Positions 34,490 through 44,551 of a stretch of 64,000 nt of DNA are shown here, one piece after another; the stretch's first letter is position 1; each line of letters opens with the position of its first letter. A program made the translations under genes and the position numbers. Under the pieces are notes generated by a model. It was not told the origin of the DNA and made no database searches. It saw nothing but the letters and a program-made list of their open reading frames with translations. The stretch comes from Agrilutibacter niabensis (lineage in GTDB: Bacteria > Pseudomonadota > Gammaproteobacteria > Xanthomonadales > Xanthomonadaceae), in assembly GCF_042657165.1 (NCBI RefSeq), contig NZ_JBHSNJ010000012.1, forward strand, positions 186,001 through 250,000. The letters run 5' to 3'.

Positions 34490-36405
34490 GGCGAGGCGCC
34501 GGCGTTGCTTTGCGGTTGCTTGCGGGCGATATCGATCTGGCGTCGCAGCCAGCGCAGGCCCTCTTGGTCCGCGGGTTTGGCGCGCCTGCTGGCTTCTTCC
34601 CATATCCGCTCCGCGCCAGCGATGTCGCCGGTCCGCAGCTGCGCGCGCACTAGCAGCTCCGCTGCAGCCGGATCGGTACCTGGTTGCCAGGCAAGCAGGG
34701 CCTGCTCGCGCGTCCTCTGCCAGTCGCCACCACGCGCATAGAAACGGGCAGCCATGTTGCGCAACCGCCACTTCGCCCACTCTCCATCGGGTTGCGCCGT
34801 CGCGCGATCCAGCAGCGTGTCCAGCGCGTCGCCCAGCATCCGATCGGTCACCGCGCCGCACCGCTGAGGGGTGTTGTCCAGCAGCAAGCCGAAGAACTCA
34901 GGGTCGGCATAGCTCACGCGCGGCGGCATCAGTGCAACCGCCTGCCGCAGGTCGTCCGGATTCCCGTTCCGGTCGAGCGCGCAGGCCAGGTAGAGGCGGT
35001 TGAAATACCCCATCGCGCGCGTGCGGGGGTTGTCGGCAGCAATGAGGCGATCCAGCGCCTGTGTCACCGCCTCGCGGTTGTTCTGCTGCTGTGCCACCCG
35101 CACCAGCGCCATGTTGGCGCGCAACGATTGCGGATGGCTCGTCACCGCGCTCACCGCCAGCGTTTCCGGTGAGCTCCAGACACGGGCGCGGCCGTGGGCG
35201 CCGAAGGCCAAGAGTGCGACCAGGCCCACCGCCAGCACCGCTCCGATGCGGCCGGGACGCAGGCCTGCCTTGCGCAGCGCATCGCCGCCCGCTACCGCCA
35301 GTCCCATCGCGGCATAGAGCACGCCAACCATCGGAAGGTAGTTGCGATGCTCGAAGTACAGTTCCAGCGGCAGGACGCTGGACTCGATGGCATGCCCGAC
35401 CAGGAAGATGCCCCAGCCGATGAACAGGGCCGGGATGCGTTTCCGCAGTTGCCACGCCGCCAGTGTCACTCCCGCCAGCACGAGGATGGCGACCAGCGTC
35501 GCGGGGGGCGAGAGCAAGCCGGTGGAGATCGCGTAGTCGTCGGTGTACACGCCCATGGATGGCGGGTTGGGTACCAGGATCTTCCACATGTAGTCGCACA
35601 GCGCGCGCGCCTGGGTCAGCAGCCGTTGCTGCCAGTCGAAGTCGCGAACCAGGTAGCCGCTGGTGATGCGCGCCGGGTTGCTGGCCAGAAGCGCAATACC
35701 CAGCACGAAGGGCAGGGCCAGGCAGGTACCGAAAAAGGCCTTGATCGCAGGTGGACGCGATGTGTCCCGGTAGCAGCCGAATTCAAGCACCAGACACAGC
35801 GCAGGAAGCAGCAGTGCGTTTTCCTTCGACAGGAAGCCCGCCACGAGCAGCAGCGGAATGCCGATAAACAAGGTGGCGACCGCGGCACGGTCGTCGCTGC
35901 GCGTGGTGATGCGGTGGCGCATGGCCAGGTACAACCACATTCCGGCCAGCATGCACAGCACGGAAAGCTGCGCCATGCGCTGGACCGCGTATAGCACCGT
36001 GCCGGCATTGAGCGGATGCAGCAGCCACAGAGTGGCGACCAGCGCGGCGACGATGTCGGCGCGGCCGGCCATGTGCGGATCGCGCAACGCAATGCGCCGT
36101 ATCAGCGCGAATACCACGCCGCCGATGAGCAGGTGGACCAGCAGGTTGCCCAGCTTGAAGGCGAACGGTGCGTAACCACCGAGCCCTGCGCTCAGCGCCA
36201 GGCTGGCCATGGCTAACGGGCGCCCGAACATGCCGGAGCGGCCGTCGAACAGCACCGCGCGCAGCGTTGCCTCGCCCTGTAGCCAGTGTTGCAGGACCTC
36301 GAGGTTGTAGTGGTCGTCCAGCACCAACGGGCCTGACAGACCGACCCAATAGACGACCACCGTGATTGCCATGGCCAACAGCAACCACGCTTTTGACTTC
36401 TGCAT
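34486..36405 (-). CDS. GT-C-like membrane protein with TPR-like C-terminus; candidate pilin glycosyltransferase
   Basis: 639 residues with about 11-12 membrane segments (1-410) and a soluble helical, TPR-like tail (430-639). The first periplasmic loop carries LVLDDHYNL near residue 27, the acidic pair expected for GT-C transferases that use polyprenyl-linked donors. Next come FGRPLAMASLAL, KLGNLLVHLLIG and LHPLNAGTVLYAVQRMAQL, typical of TMTC-/O-glycosyltransferase-like proteins. It is the next gene after pilA on the same strand, beyond a terminator. Pilin glycosyltransferases are often encoded beside pilA (TfpO/TfpW in Pseudomonas), so pilin glycosylation is plausible but inferred. It is coupled to the GT4 gene. 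Confidence 0.65.
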   Translation of the reverse strand: MQKSKAWLLLAMAITVVVYWVGLSGPLVLDDHYNLEVLQHWLQGEATLRAVLFDGRSGMFGRPLAMASLALSAGLGGYAPFAFKLGNLLVHLLIGGVVFALIRRIALRDPHMAGRADIVAALVATLWLLHPLNAGTVLYAVQRMAQLSVLCMLAGMWLYLAMRHRITTRSDDRAAVATLFIGIPLLLVAGFLSKENALLLPALCLVLEFGCYRDTSRPPAIKAFFGTCLALPFVLGIALLASNPARITSGYLVRDFDWQQRLLTQARALCDYMWKILVPNPPSMGVYTDDYAISTGLLSPPATLVAILVLAGVTLAAWQLRKRIPALFIGWGIFLVGHAIESSVLPLELYFEHRNYLPMVGVLYAAMGLAVAGGDALRKAGLRPGRIGAVLAVGLVALLAFGAHGRARVWSSPETLAVSAVTSHPQSLRANMALVRVAQQQNNREAVTQALDRLIAADNPRTRAMGYFNRLYLACALDRNGNPDDLRQAVALMPPRVSYADPEFFGLLLDNTPQRCGAVTDRMLGDALDTLLDRATAQPDGEWAKWRLRNMAARFYARGGDWQRTREQALLAWQPGTDPAAAELLVRAQLRTGDIAGAERIWEEASRRAKPADQEGLRWLRRQIDIARKQPQSNAGASP

Positions 36406-36504
36406 ATTCCGGTCTTCGGCTTGTTATTGAACAGAGCTTAGCGCGTTCGATGGTGGCGCAATCATGACGCGCCACGCAGGACCACCTTCCCAACCTTGCA
36501 AAGC

Positions 36505-36530
36505 AGAAGCCCCGGTTTCCCGGGGCTTCT
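36505..36530 (-). terminator. Terminator hairpin after pilA
   Basis: An 11-bp perfect stem, 36505-36515 (AGAAGCCCCGG) paired with 36520-36530, and a 4-base loop. Read on the minus strand it follows the pilA stop by 26 bases and is trailed by GCTTTGC, a weak T-tract. It would lower read-through from abundant pilin mRNA into the downstream glycosyltransferase genes. Confidence 0.75.
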
Positions 36531-36556
36531 CAAAATCACGACAAGCGGCCAGCCGA

Positions 36557-36976
36557 TTACGGAGCAGGGCAGTCGGCGGGGGTGTTGGTGGCGGTGAAGG
36601 TGATGCCGTCGGAGTCGGTCGGGTGGCATTCCCACACGATGCGGCCGGCAGGGCCGGACGGGAAGGACGGAGTCAGGGTGACTTCGACCCAGTTCGCCGG
36701 GGCGTCGACGCCACCGCTCATGTTGCGCCCGACGAGTTCGCCGGCGGGGGCGGTGCACTTTGCAACGCCGTCGCAGATGTTCGCCATGGCAGAGCCTTGG
36801 CCGAAGTTCTCGCCAACCTTGATCTTCTCGCCGGCGAGGCCGCCGATTGCATTGGTGATCTTGGCCTTGACGGTGTAGTCGCGGTAAGCCGGCAGCGCGA
36901 TGGCGGCCAGGATGGCGATGATCGCGACGACGATCATCAGTTCGATCAGCGTAAAGCCCTGCTGGTTCTTCTTCAT
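36557..36976 (-). CDS. pilA: PilA, type IV major pilin
   Basis: 139 residues. Prepilin leader MKKNQQG is cleaved by PilD before FTLIELMIVVAIIAILAAIA; the Glu at +5 is present. Then come the hydrophobic alpha-1 helix and a small globular domain with four cysteines (NICDGVAKC; VWEC; and ADC near the C-terminus, closing a D-loop of about 20 residues). The C-terminus is CPAP, not a Ser, so a TfpO-type C-terminal-serine modification is not expected. ATG 36976 follows AGGGG; the open frame extends upstream but is non-coding. A sigma-54-type promoter lies about 100 bases upstream, and pilS-pilR are the adjacent genes. Confidence 0.97.
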   Translation of the reverse strand: MKKNQQGFTLIELMIVVAIIAILAAIALPAYRDYTVKAKITNAIGGLAGEKIKVGENFGQGSAMANICDGVAKCTAPAGELVGRNMSGGVDAPANWVEVTLTPSFPSGPAGRIVWECHPTDSDGITFTATNTPADCPAP

Positions 36977-37074
36977 GGTGTTTCCCCTAGGAGTGATTTG
37001 AACTTCACGTGCCGCAGGGCCGGCTTTCCGGTCCGTTGGGCAGCCGTGCAATGCTGCACGTGCCTGACTATATA

Positions 37075-37090
37075 CGCAGAGGCCATGCCA
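37075..37090 (-). promoter_or_regulatory. Putative sigma-54 promoter of pilA
   Basis: Read toward pilA: TGGCATG-N4-CTGCG, with the essential GG and GC pairs exactly 10 bases apart, as required for RpoN promoters (consensus TGGCACG-N4-TTGCW). It predicts a start near 37064 and an ~88-base leader. pilA of related bacteria is RpoN/PilR dependent, and pilR lies directly upstream. Confidence 0.75.
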
Positions 37091-37163
37091 ACCCGGCCGC
37101 ACCTGCTTTGCGTATCCAAATTGGTAAGCCGATCACGAACCCTAACCGACCCAAAACATTCGA

Positions 37164-37240
37164 GTGACGCTCAAGGTCATGTCAGCGATTGGAGGGTGAC
37201 GCTGGGCGTCACTGTCGGCAGGCACTGTGGGCATCACTGT
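37164..37240. promoter_or_regulatory. Candidate PilR upstream activating sites
   Basis: A cluster of related boxes 100-180 bases upstream of the predicted pilA start: GTGACGC at 37164-37170 and 37196-37202, the latter forming a perfect inverted repeat with GCGTCAC at 37206-37212, and near-identical 12-mers GGGCGTCACTGT (37204-37215) and GGGCATCACTGT (37229-37240) spaced 25 bases. Position fits an enhancer for a sigma-54 activator; binding by PilR is inferred. The rest of 36977-37463 shows no gene. Confidence 0.5.
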
Positions 37241-37463
37241 GCGGGTGGAAGCTCGATCTCAATGGGGCCGAACACCTTGCAGGTGCGCGATCGAGCATTG
37301 CCGCAGCGCCGCGACTGGAGCAGGTCGCCGCCAGGCCGAGCCGGGAGGAAGGTGCGATCCGAGTGCATCCGCCGGGCGCGAACTGCGTGCGAGCTTTGTG
37401 GCGATTTCCTGGGGTGGGCGGTAGTTGGCAGGTGACTTCCGCGCATCCTTTCCAAGCTCGGCT

Positions 37464-38939
37464 TCAGTCGATCCCGAGCTTCTTCAACTTGTACCGCAAC
37501 GCCCGGAATGTGATGCCCAGCGCCGCCGCCGTCCGCGTCTTGTTGAAGCGGTTTTCCTGCAACGCCTGCTCGATCGCCTTGCGTTCCATCTGCTCGATGT
37601 ACTCGGGCAGGCGGCTGCTCGCGGTGTCGCGGGGGTTGAGCGAACGCGGGTCGTAGGCGGCATGCGTGCCGGTGGCCCGGGGGTCGGCCGGCGGGGCCGG
37701 CACGACCGGGATGTGCGAACCCAGCGAGGGCGGAGCCCCGAAGACATGCGAGTGACCGGCGGCGATGGCGGCCGAGGTGGCCGCCTGCGGCTTGGGCAGG
37801 CTGAGGTCGTCGGCTTCGATGCGCTCGCCGTCGGCCATGGCCATGGCGCGTTCGAGGATGTTTTCCAGTTCGCGGACGTTGCCGGGGAACGGATGCGCGC
37901 GCAGGGCTTCGAGGGCTTCGGGCGACAGCACGGGAATGGAACGGCCCTGGCCGGCGGCGAGACGGGCCAGCACGCGCCCGGCCAGGCCGGGCAGGTCCTC
38001 GAGGCGTTCGCGCAGGGGCGGGACCCGCAGTTCGATGACGTTGATGCGGTAGTACAGGTCGTGGCGGAAGCGGCCGTCCTCGGTCAGGGCGGCGAGGTTC
38101 TTGTGCGTCGCCGACAGGATGCGGACGTCGACATTGACCTCGGTATTCGCGCCGACCGGACGGATCGACCTCTCCTGGATCGCACGCAGCAGCTTGACCT
38201 GCATCGGCAGCGGGAGCTCGGCGACCTCATCGAGGAACAGGGTGCCGCCGTCGGCCGCCTGGAACAGGCCGGGCTTGTCGGCATGGGCGCCGGTGAAGCT
38301 GCCCTTCTTGTGGCCGAAGAACTCGCTTTCCATCAGTTCGGCCGGGATCGCGCCGCAGTTCACCGGGACGAAGGGCCCCGAGGCGCGCGGGCCCTGTTCG
38401 TGGATGGTGCGGGCAGTGAGCTCCTTGCCGACGCCGGATTCCCCGGCGATGTACACAGGGGCCTGGCTGCGGGCGACCTTGGCGATGGTCTGGCGCAGGG
38501 TCGCGATGGCCGGGGAGTCGCCGAAGAAGCGGGCCGCGACCGGATCGGCCGTGTTAGTGCGGCGCTTCTCACGCAGGTCGAGCGCGTGGCGCACAAGATC
38601 GCGCAGGACCGACAGGTCGACGGGCTTGGCGACGAAGTCGAAGGCGCCGGCCTTCAGCGCCTCCACCGCCGCTTCGACGTTGCCGAAGGCGGTGATCATC
38701 GCGACCGGGGTATTGGGGTGCTTGTGCGCGATCTCGGCGATGAGCTCCATGCCCGAGCCGTCGGGCAGGCGCATGTCGGTCAGGCACAGGTCATAGGCAT
38801 GCCGCGCCAGTTGGGCGCGGGCGTCGGCGAGGGTGGCAGCGGTATCGCAGCGCAGGCCCATCCGGCCCAACGTCATGACGAGCAGCTCGCGGATATCGCG
38901 CTCGTCGTCGATCACCAATGCACTGCGTGTTTCCGTCAT
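37464..38939 (-). CDS. pilR: PilR, NtrC-family response regulator of pilA
   Basis: 491 residues in three domains. Receiver 1-120 has SALVIDDERD and phospho-acceptor Asp in CLTDMRLPDGSG near residue 55. The AAA+ sigma-54 activator domain (about 140-375) has Walker A GESGVGKELTARTIH, the GAFTGA loop read as GSFTGAHADKPGLF (the first Ala replaced by Ser), GGTLFLDEVAELPL and the R-finger region FRHDLYYRINV. The C-terminal Fis-type HTH is NKTRTAAALGITFRALRYKL. It activates RpoN-dependent pilin transcription. It follows pilS on the same strand by 103 bases and reads toward its target, pilA. Confidence 0.96.
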   Translation of the reverse strand: MTETRSALVIDDERDIRELLVMTLGRMGLRCDTAATLADARAQLARHAYDLCLTDMRLPDGSGMELIAEIAHKHPNTPVAMITAFGNVEAAVEALKAGAFDFVAKPVDLSVLRDLVRHALDLREKRRTNTADPVAARFFGDSPAIATLRQTIAKVARSQAPVYIAGESGVGKELTARTIHEQGPRASGPFVPVNCGAIPAELMESEFFGHKKGSFTGAHADKPGLFQAADGGTLFLDEVAELPLPMQVKLLRAIQERSIRPVGANTEVNVDVRILSATHKNLAALTEDGRFRHDLYYRINVIELRVPPLRERLEDLPGLAGRVLARLAAGQGRSIPVLSPEALEALRAHPFPGNVRELENILERAMAMADGERIEADDLSLPKPQAATSAAIAAGHSHVFGAPPSLGSHIPVVPAPPADPRATGTHAAYDPRSLNPRDTASSRLPEYIEQMERKAIEQALQENRFNKTRTAAALGITFRALRYKLKKLGID

Positions 38940-39042
38940 CCGCTCCTCCGCCCCGCGACACGATAGCGGAATGGCCCGCCCGGGGCCAAGCGCAGGTCGT
39001 CGCGGTTTGGCTGAACGGTTTGGGCGCAGCCGGCAGCGGCCA

Positions 39043-40653
39043 TCAGGCGCTCCCGCCCATCAGCGGGCTGGGGGCCGACAGGCCGATGCGGAAGCAGGCG
39101 CCGCCGCCCGGCATCGATACGTATTCCAGGCTGGCCTGGTTGGCCCGGCAGAGCTCCCGGGCGATGTAGAGCCCCAGGCCCGTGCCGTGCCCGGAGGTGG
39201 TGAAGAATGGGCGGAACAGCTGACTGACCACGGAATCGGGCACGCCGGGGCCGCGGTCGAGCACGTCGATGGTGGGGGCGCCGCTGGCGTCCACCGCCAC
39301 GTGCACCGAGACGCGCGCCGGCTGGCCGGGCATCCGGCCGTAGGTGAGGGCGTTGTAGACCAGTGCGGTCAGGGTCTGGTGCAGCTGGCGTGGGTCGACG
39401 AGCGTGTTGACCGCCGTGGGCTTGCCGGTGGCGCGCAGCGTGTCGTGCTCGAGCGGATGGCTGGTCGCGTAGTCCTCGACGAAGCGGCGGGTGAACGCCA
39501 TCAGCTCAACGTGCTCGGGCTTGGCGGGTTCGCGGCGCGCCAGGCCCAGCACGTTCTCGACGATGCCGTTCATGCGCTGGCCCTGCTGGCGCACGATCTC
39601 CAGCAGGCGCAGGTCGGCGGTGGGGAGGTCCTTGGATTCCTCCAGCAACTGCACCGCGTAGTTGATCGCGGCCAGGGGGTTGCGGATCTCGTGCGCCAGG
39701 CTCGCCGAAAAGCGGCCGAGCGTCGCCAGCGTCATGGATTCGGCCTGGCGCGAGACGATGCTGGTGTCGTCCAGGAAGATCAGCACCTGGTCGCTGCCCG
39801 CCCGCAGGCGGGTGAAGCGCGGCACCACTTCCGGCAGGTCGGGTGCGAGCTGCAGCGGGGTGTCGTCGGCACGGCCGTGCTCGCGCCATGCCTTGAGGCG
39901 CTTGGCAAGGGCGGGCGCAGCCAAATGCAGGTCGCGGCCTTCGCCCGGATGGTCGCTGGTGTCGCTCAGCAGCATCATCGCGGCCTCGTTGGCAAGGCGC
40001 AGCTGGCCGCGGTGGTCGACCAGCAGCACGCCGGTGCGCAGGCGGCGGATGATCAGTTCGTTGACCTCGGCGAGCGAGGCGGCGTCGGCGCCGCGGCGCG
40101 CGGCCAGGTCGACGCTGTCGCGCATCTGCCGGCCCAGCACGCTGGTGAGCGTGGCGATGGCGATGTAGCCGGTCGCGAACATCAGCGGCTCGCCGATGCC
40201 GCGCGTGCTCCCATCGCCGATGGTGGTGCTCCAGAAATACTCGGCCAGGAGCCCCGCGGCCGAGACGGCGGCGATGCCCAGCCCGAACCGCGTCGGCAGC
40301 AGCAGCGCGGCCGCACCCACGTTGAACATCAGCATCAGTGCGATGCCCGCGCGGGCGCCTGGCAAGGCGTAGACGGCGAGGAGGCCGAAGAACAGATCGA
40401 CGGCGATGCCGGCCACCGCCTGCAGGCGCAGGTCGCCCTTCTTCCGGATCAGGAACAGCCCTAGCGCGACGAACAGATAGATGATCGCCGTGGCCTTGGC
40501 GATGCCTTCGTCGCGCGGCTCGCTGATGTAGTTGCGGATCGGCCCGAACAGCAGGAAGGTCAGCAGCGCCGCTTCCAGCAGCCGGTACAGGGTGAAGAAG
40601 TGCAACTCGCGGCGTAGCGCGCTGTCGGCTTCGGCGGCGGGACCAGTGGGCAA
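39043..40653 (-). CDS. pilS: PilS, sensor histidine kinase of pilin expression
   Basis: 536 residues. About six N-terminal membrane segments (residues 25-190), a PAS-like linker (GVLLVDHRGQLRLANEAAMML), H-box FSASLAHEIRNPLAAINYAV with the phosphorylated His, then N-box VYNALTYGR (the usual N-x-x-x-N is changed to N-x-x-x-Y), G1 DRGPGVPDSV and G2 GHGTGLGLYIARELC. PilS senses PilA in the membrane and phosphorylates PilR. The start is a TTG at 40653 giving the length of known PilS; the open frame continues upstream without a convincing start. It is divergent from sucC. Confidence 0.93.
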   Translation of the reverse strand: MPTGPAAEADSALRRELHFFTLYRLLEAALLTFLLFGPIRNYISEPRDEGIAKATAIIYLFVALGLFLIRKKGDLRLQAVAGIAVDLFFGLLAVYALPGARAGIALMLMFNVGAAALLLPTRFGLGIAAVSAAGLLAEYFWSTTIGDGSTRGIGEPLMFATGYIAIATLTSVLGRQMRDSVDLAARRGADAASLAEVNELIIRRLRTGVLLVDHRGQLRLANEAAMMLLSDTSDHPGEGRDLHLAAPALAKRLKAWREHGRADDTPLQLAPDLPEVVPRFTRLRAGSDQVLIFLDDTSIVSRQAESMTLATLGRFSASLAHEIRNPLAAINYAVQLLEESKDLPTADLRLLEIVRQQGQRMNGIVENVLGLARREPAKPEHVELMAFTRRFVEDYATSHPLEHDTLRATGKPTAVNTLVDPRQLHQTLTALVYNALTYGRMPGQPARVSVHVAVDASGAPTIDVLDRGPGVPDSVVSQLFRPFFTTSGHGTGLGLYIARELCRANQASLEYVSMPGGGACFRIGLSAPSPLMGGSA

Positions 40654-40879
40654 GCGGGAAGGTCCGTTTCGAGGAAGCCGCGAGTATAGGGGCCGGAGGA
40701 GGGGAGGCTTCCACGCTGCCCGGGAGGCGCAAGCGCCCGCGTCTCTGCCCGAAGTGGCTGCCTTCGCCCAAAGTCGCTTTTGCCCCGACCGCCCCGATCG
40801 GCGACAATGCTGCCCCTCGCGCGGCGGCCCCCTTTGGCCGCGGTCCAGGCGCGGGTTCTTTCCTTCCCCTCGGTGACGC

Positions 40880-42046
<1,167 letters not shown>

Positions 42047-42058
42047 TTTTTCATCTCG

Positions 42059-42163
42059 CTTCTCCCGCGCGCGGGAGAAGGTGCCCGAAGGGCGGATGAG
42101 GGCGCTTTGGCTTCCAGCGAAAGCGGCCCTCACCCCAGCCCTCTCCCGCACGCGGGAGAGGGG
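42059..42163. repeat. Intergenic palindromic repeats, copy 2 (between sucC and sucD)
   Basis: Two units. Unit one: TTCTCCCGCGCGCGGGAGAAG (42060-42080), then GCCCGAAGGGC and GGATGAGGG. Unit two: CCCTCACCCCAGCCCTCTCCCGC (42127-42149) closing with GCGGGAGAGGG. Both would fold strongly in the sucCD transcript. Confidence 0.85.
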
Positions 42164-42186
42164 GCAAAAACACCAAGGATCTTTCA

Positions 42187-43062
<876 letters not shown>

Positions 43063-43090
43063 GCCGCCTCGCGCGACATCGCTTTGCAGG

Positions 43091-43118
43091 AAGCCGCCTT
43101 TGGGCGGCTTTCTGTTTT
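43091..43118 (+). terminator. Rho-independent terminator after sucD
   Basis: Stem AAGCCGCC (43091-43098) with GGCGGCTT (43103-43110), loop TTTG, followed by TCTGTTTTA. It lies 28 bases after the sucD stop. Confidence 0.88.
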
Positions 43119-43146
43119 ATGGGCTGCCGTGCGCCGGCGCTGCCGG

Positions 43147-43355
43147 CCCCTCATCCGCCCTGCGGGCACCTTCTCCCCGCAGGCGGGGAGAAGGCAGTGC
43201 AACCCTCGCTCGGGTGGGGGAGAGGGGATCCCGGGCTCTCGCCCCGCGGCGGGGGAGGAGGGCGTGCCTCCGCCGCGCTTGCCGGCGAAGGAGCAACCCC
43301 GCTCCCCGCTTGCGGGGAGAGGGACCGCTTCGCGCAGCGAAGCAGGGTGAGGGGT
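43147..43355. repeat. Intergenic palindromic repeat array, copy 3
   Basis: At least three units in ~210 bases: CTCATCCGCCCTGCGGGCACC plus TTCTCCCCGC/GCGGGGAGAAGG (43170-43193); GGTGGGGGAGAGGGGATC with CTCGCCCCGC; and CTCCCCGC/GCGGGGAGAGGG followed by GACCGCTTCGCGCAGCGAAG. The end of the last unit is identical over about 40 bases to a segment near 63.3 kb. Confidence 0.85.
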
Positions 43356-43379
43356 GTGCCCGCGCGTCCACGCGCTGCG

Positions 43380-44501
43380 ATGACGCCCACGCCCGGATGC
43401 TGGCCGCGAATGCCCAGCCTTCGCCCCGCCGCCAACACCGCCGCCGATCCGATCGAATCCGCCGCCCAGGGCGGGCTCGTGTACGTCAGCGACACCGAGC
43501 CCGGCCTGCGCCGGCGCCGCGCCGGCAAGGGCTTCGTCTACCTCGATGCGAACGGTCGCCCCGTGCGCGACCGCGCCACGCTGGAACGCATCCGCGCACT
43601 CGCCATCCCGCCTGCATATCGCGACGTGTGGATCTGCGCGCGCGCCAACGGCCACCTGCAGGCCACCGGGCGCGATGCGCGCGGGCGCAAGCAGTACCGC
43701 TACCACGCGCGCTGGAAGCGGGTGCGCGACGGCGAGAAGTTCGACCGCATCCTCGCGTTCGGCGCGGCCTTGCCGAAGCTGCGACGGCGCCTGCGCCACG
43801 ACCTCGCGCAGAGCGGATTGCCCCGCGAAAAAGTGCTGGCGATGGTCGTCGCGATCATGGCCGACACGCTGGTGCGGATCGGCAACGACGAATACGCGCG
43901 CGGGAACGGATCGTTCGGGTTGACCACGCTGCGCAACCGCCACATCGAGTTCCTGCGGGGTGGCCGCCTGCGGCTCCGCTTCCGGGGAAAGGGTGGACTG
44001 GAGCACGAAGTCGTGCTCGACGACGCGCGGCTCGCGCGCCTGGCGCGGCGCTGCCAGCAACTGCCGGGCCAGCAGCTGTTCCAGTACGAGGACGAGGAGG
44101 GCCGCGTGCAGCCGGTCGATTCCGGTCTCGTCAACGACTACCTGCGCGACGCGATGGGCGAAGCCTTCACCGCCAAGGACTTCCGCACCTGGGGCGGAAC
44201 GCTGGCGGCGCTGCGCCTGCTGGCGGCGGAGCCGCCCCCCGACGACATGGACGCCGAAGGACGCAGCGCCGCCAGCGTCCGCAACGCCGTGATCGCCGAG
44301 GTCGCAAAGATCCTGCGCAACACCCCGGCGGTCTGCCGCAAGTCGTACATCGATCCGGCCGTGCTCGGGGCCTGGGAGGAGGGGCGCCTGCAGCGCGCCA
44401 CCCGCCCCGCCCGCGGCGCACGGCAGTGGGAGCAGGCCCTGCTGCGGCTGCTGCGCGGCGCCCGACGCGCTTCGCCTCGTGCGGGCAGGACGCGCAATTG
44501 A
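43380..44501 (+). CDS. DNA topoisomerase IB
   Basis: 373 residues. Poxvirus/eukaryote-like type IB enzyme that relaxes supercoils through a 3'-phosphotyrosine. Catalytic set visible: RIGNDEYARGNGSFGLTTL with the first Arg region near residue 160, FRGKGG with the general-acid Lys, DFRTWGGTLAALR with the second Arg region near 268, and the nucleophile Tyr in VCRKSYIDPAVL near 323. N-terminal DNA-binding part: GLRRRRAGKGFVYLD and ALAIPPAYRDVWIC. The start is uncertain: ATG 43380 or 43410 are reasonable, while the frame is open for 87 more codons through the repeat array to 43119. Bacterial topo IB is patchily distributed, often in Xanthomonadaceae and Pseudomonas. Confidence 0.9.
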   Translation: MTPTPGCWPRMPSLRPAANTAADPIESAAQGGLVYVSDTEPGLRRRRAGKGFVYLDANGRPVRDRATLERIRALAIPPAYRDVWICARANGHLQATGRDARGRKQYRYHARWKRVRDGEKFDRILAFGAALPKLRRRLRHDLAQSGLPREKVLAMVVAIMADTLVRIGNDEYARGNGSFGLTTLRNRHIEFLRGGRLRLRFRGKGGLEHEVVLDDARLARLARRCQQLPGQQLFQYEDEEGRVQPVDSGLVNDYLRDAMGEAFTAKDFRTWGGTLAALRLLAAEPPPDDMDAEGRSAASVRNAVIAEVAKILRNTPAVCRKSYIDPAVLGAWEEGRLQRATRPARGARQWEQALLRLLRGARRASPRAGRTRN

Positions 44502-44551
44502 TCAATATTTGGTGTTGACCGATTCAGATACCCACACTATCTTGTGGTTGT

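Noticed and set aside
34490..34861. N-terminal extension of the GT4 gene into the membrane protein gene
   Set aside because: Arg/Ala-rich off-frame sequence; the GT-B fold starts right after the TTG at 34489.
43147..43355. Possible CRISPR array
   Set aside because: Units are palindromic, irregularly spaced and of mixed orientation, without unique spacers of constant length.
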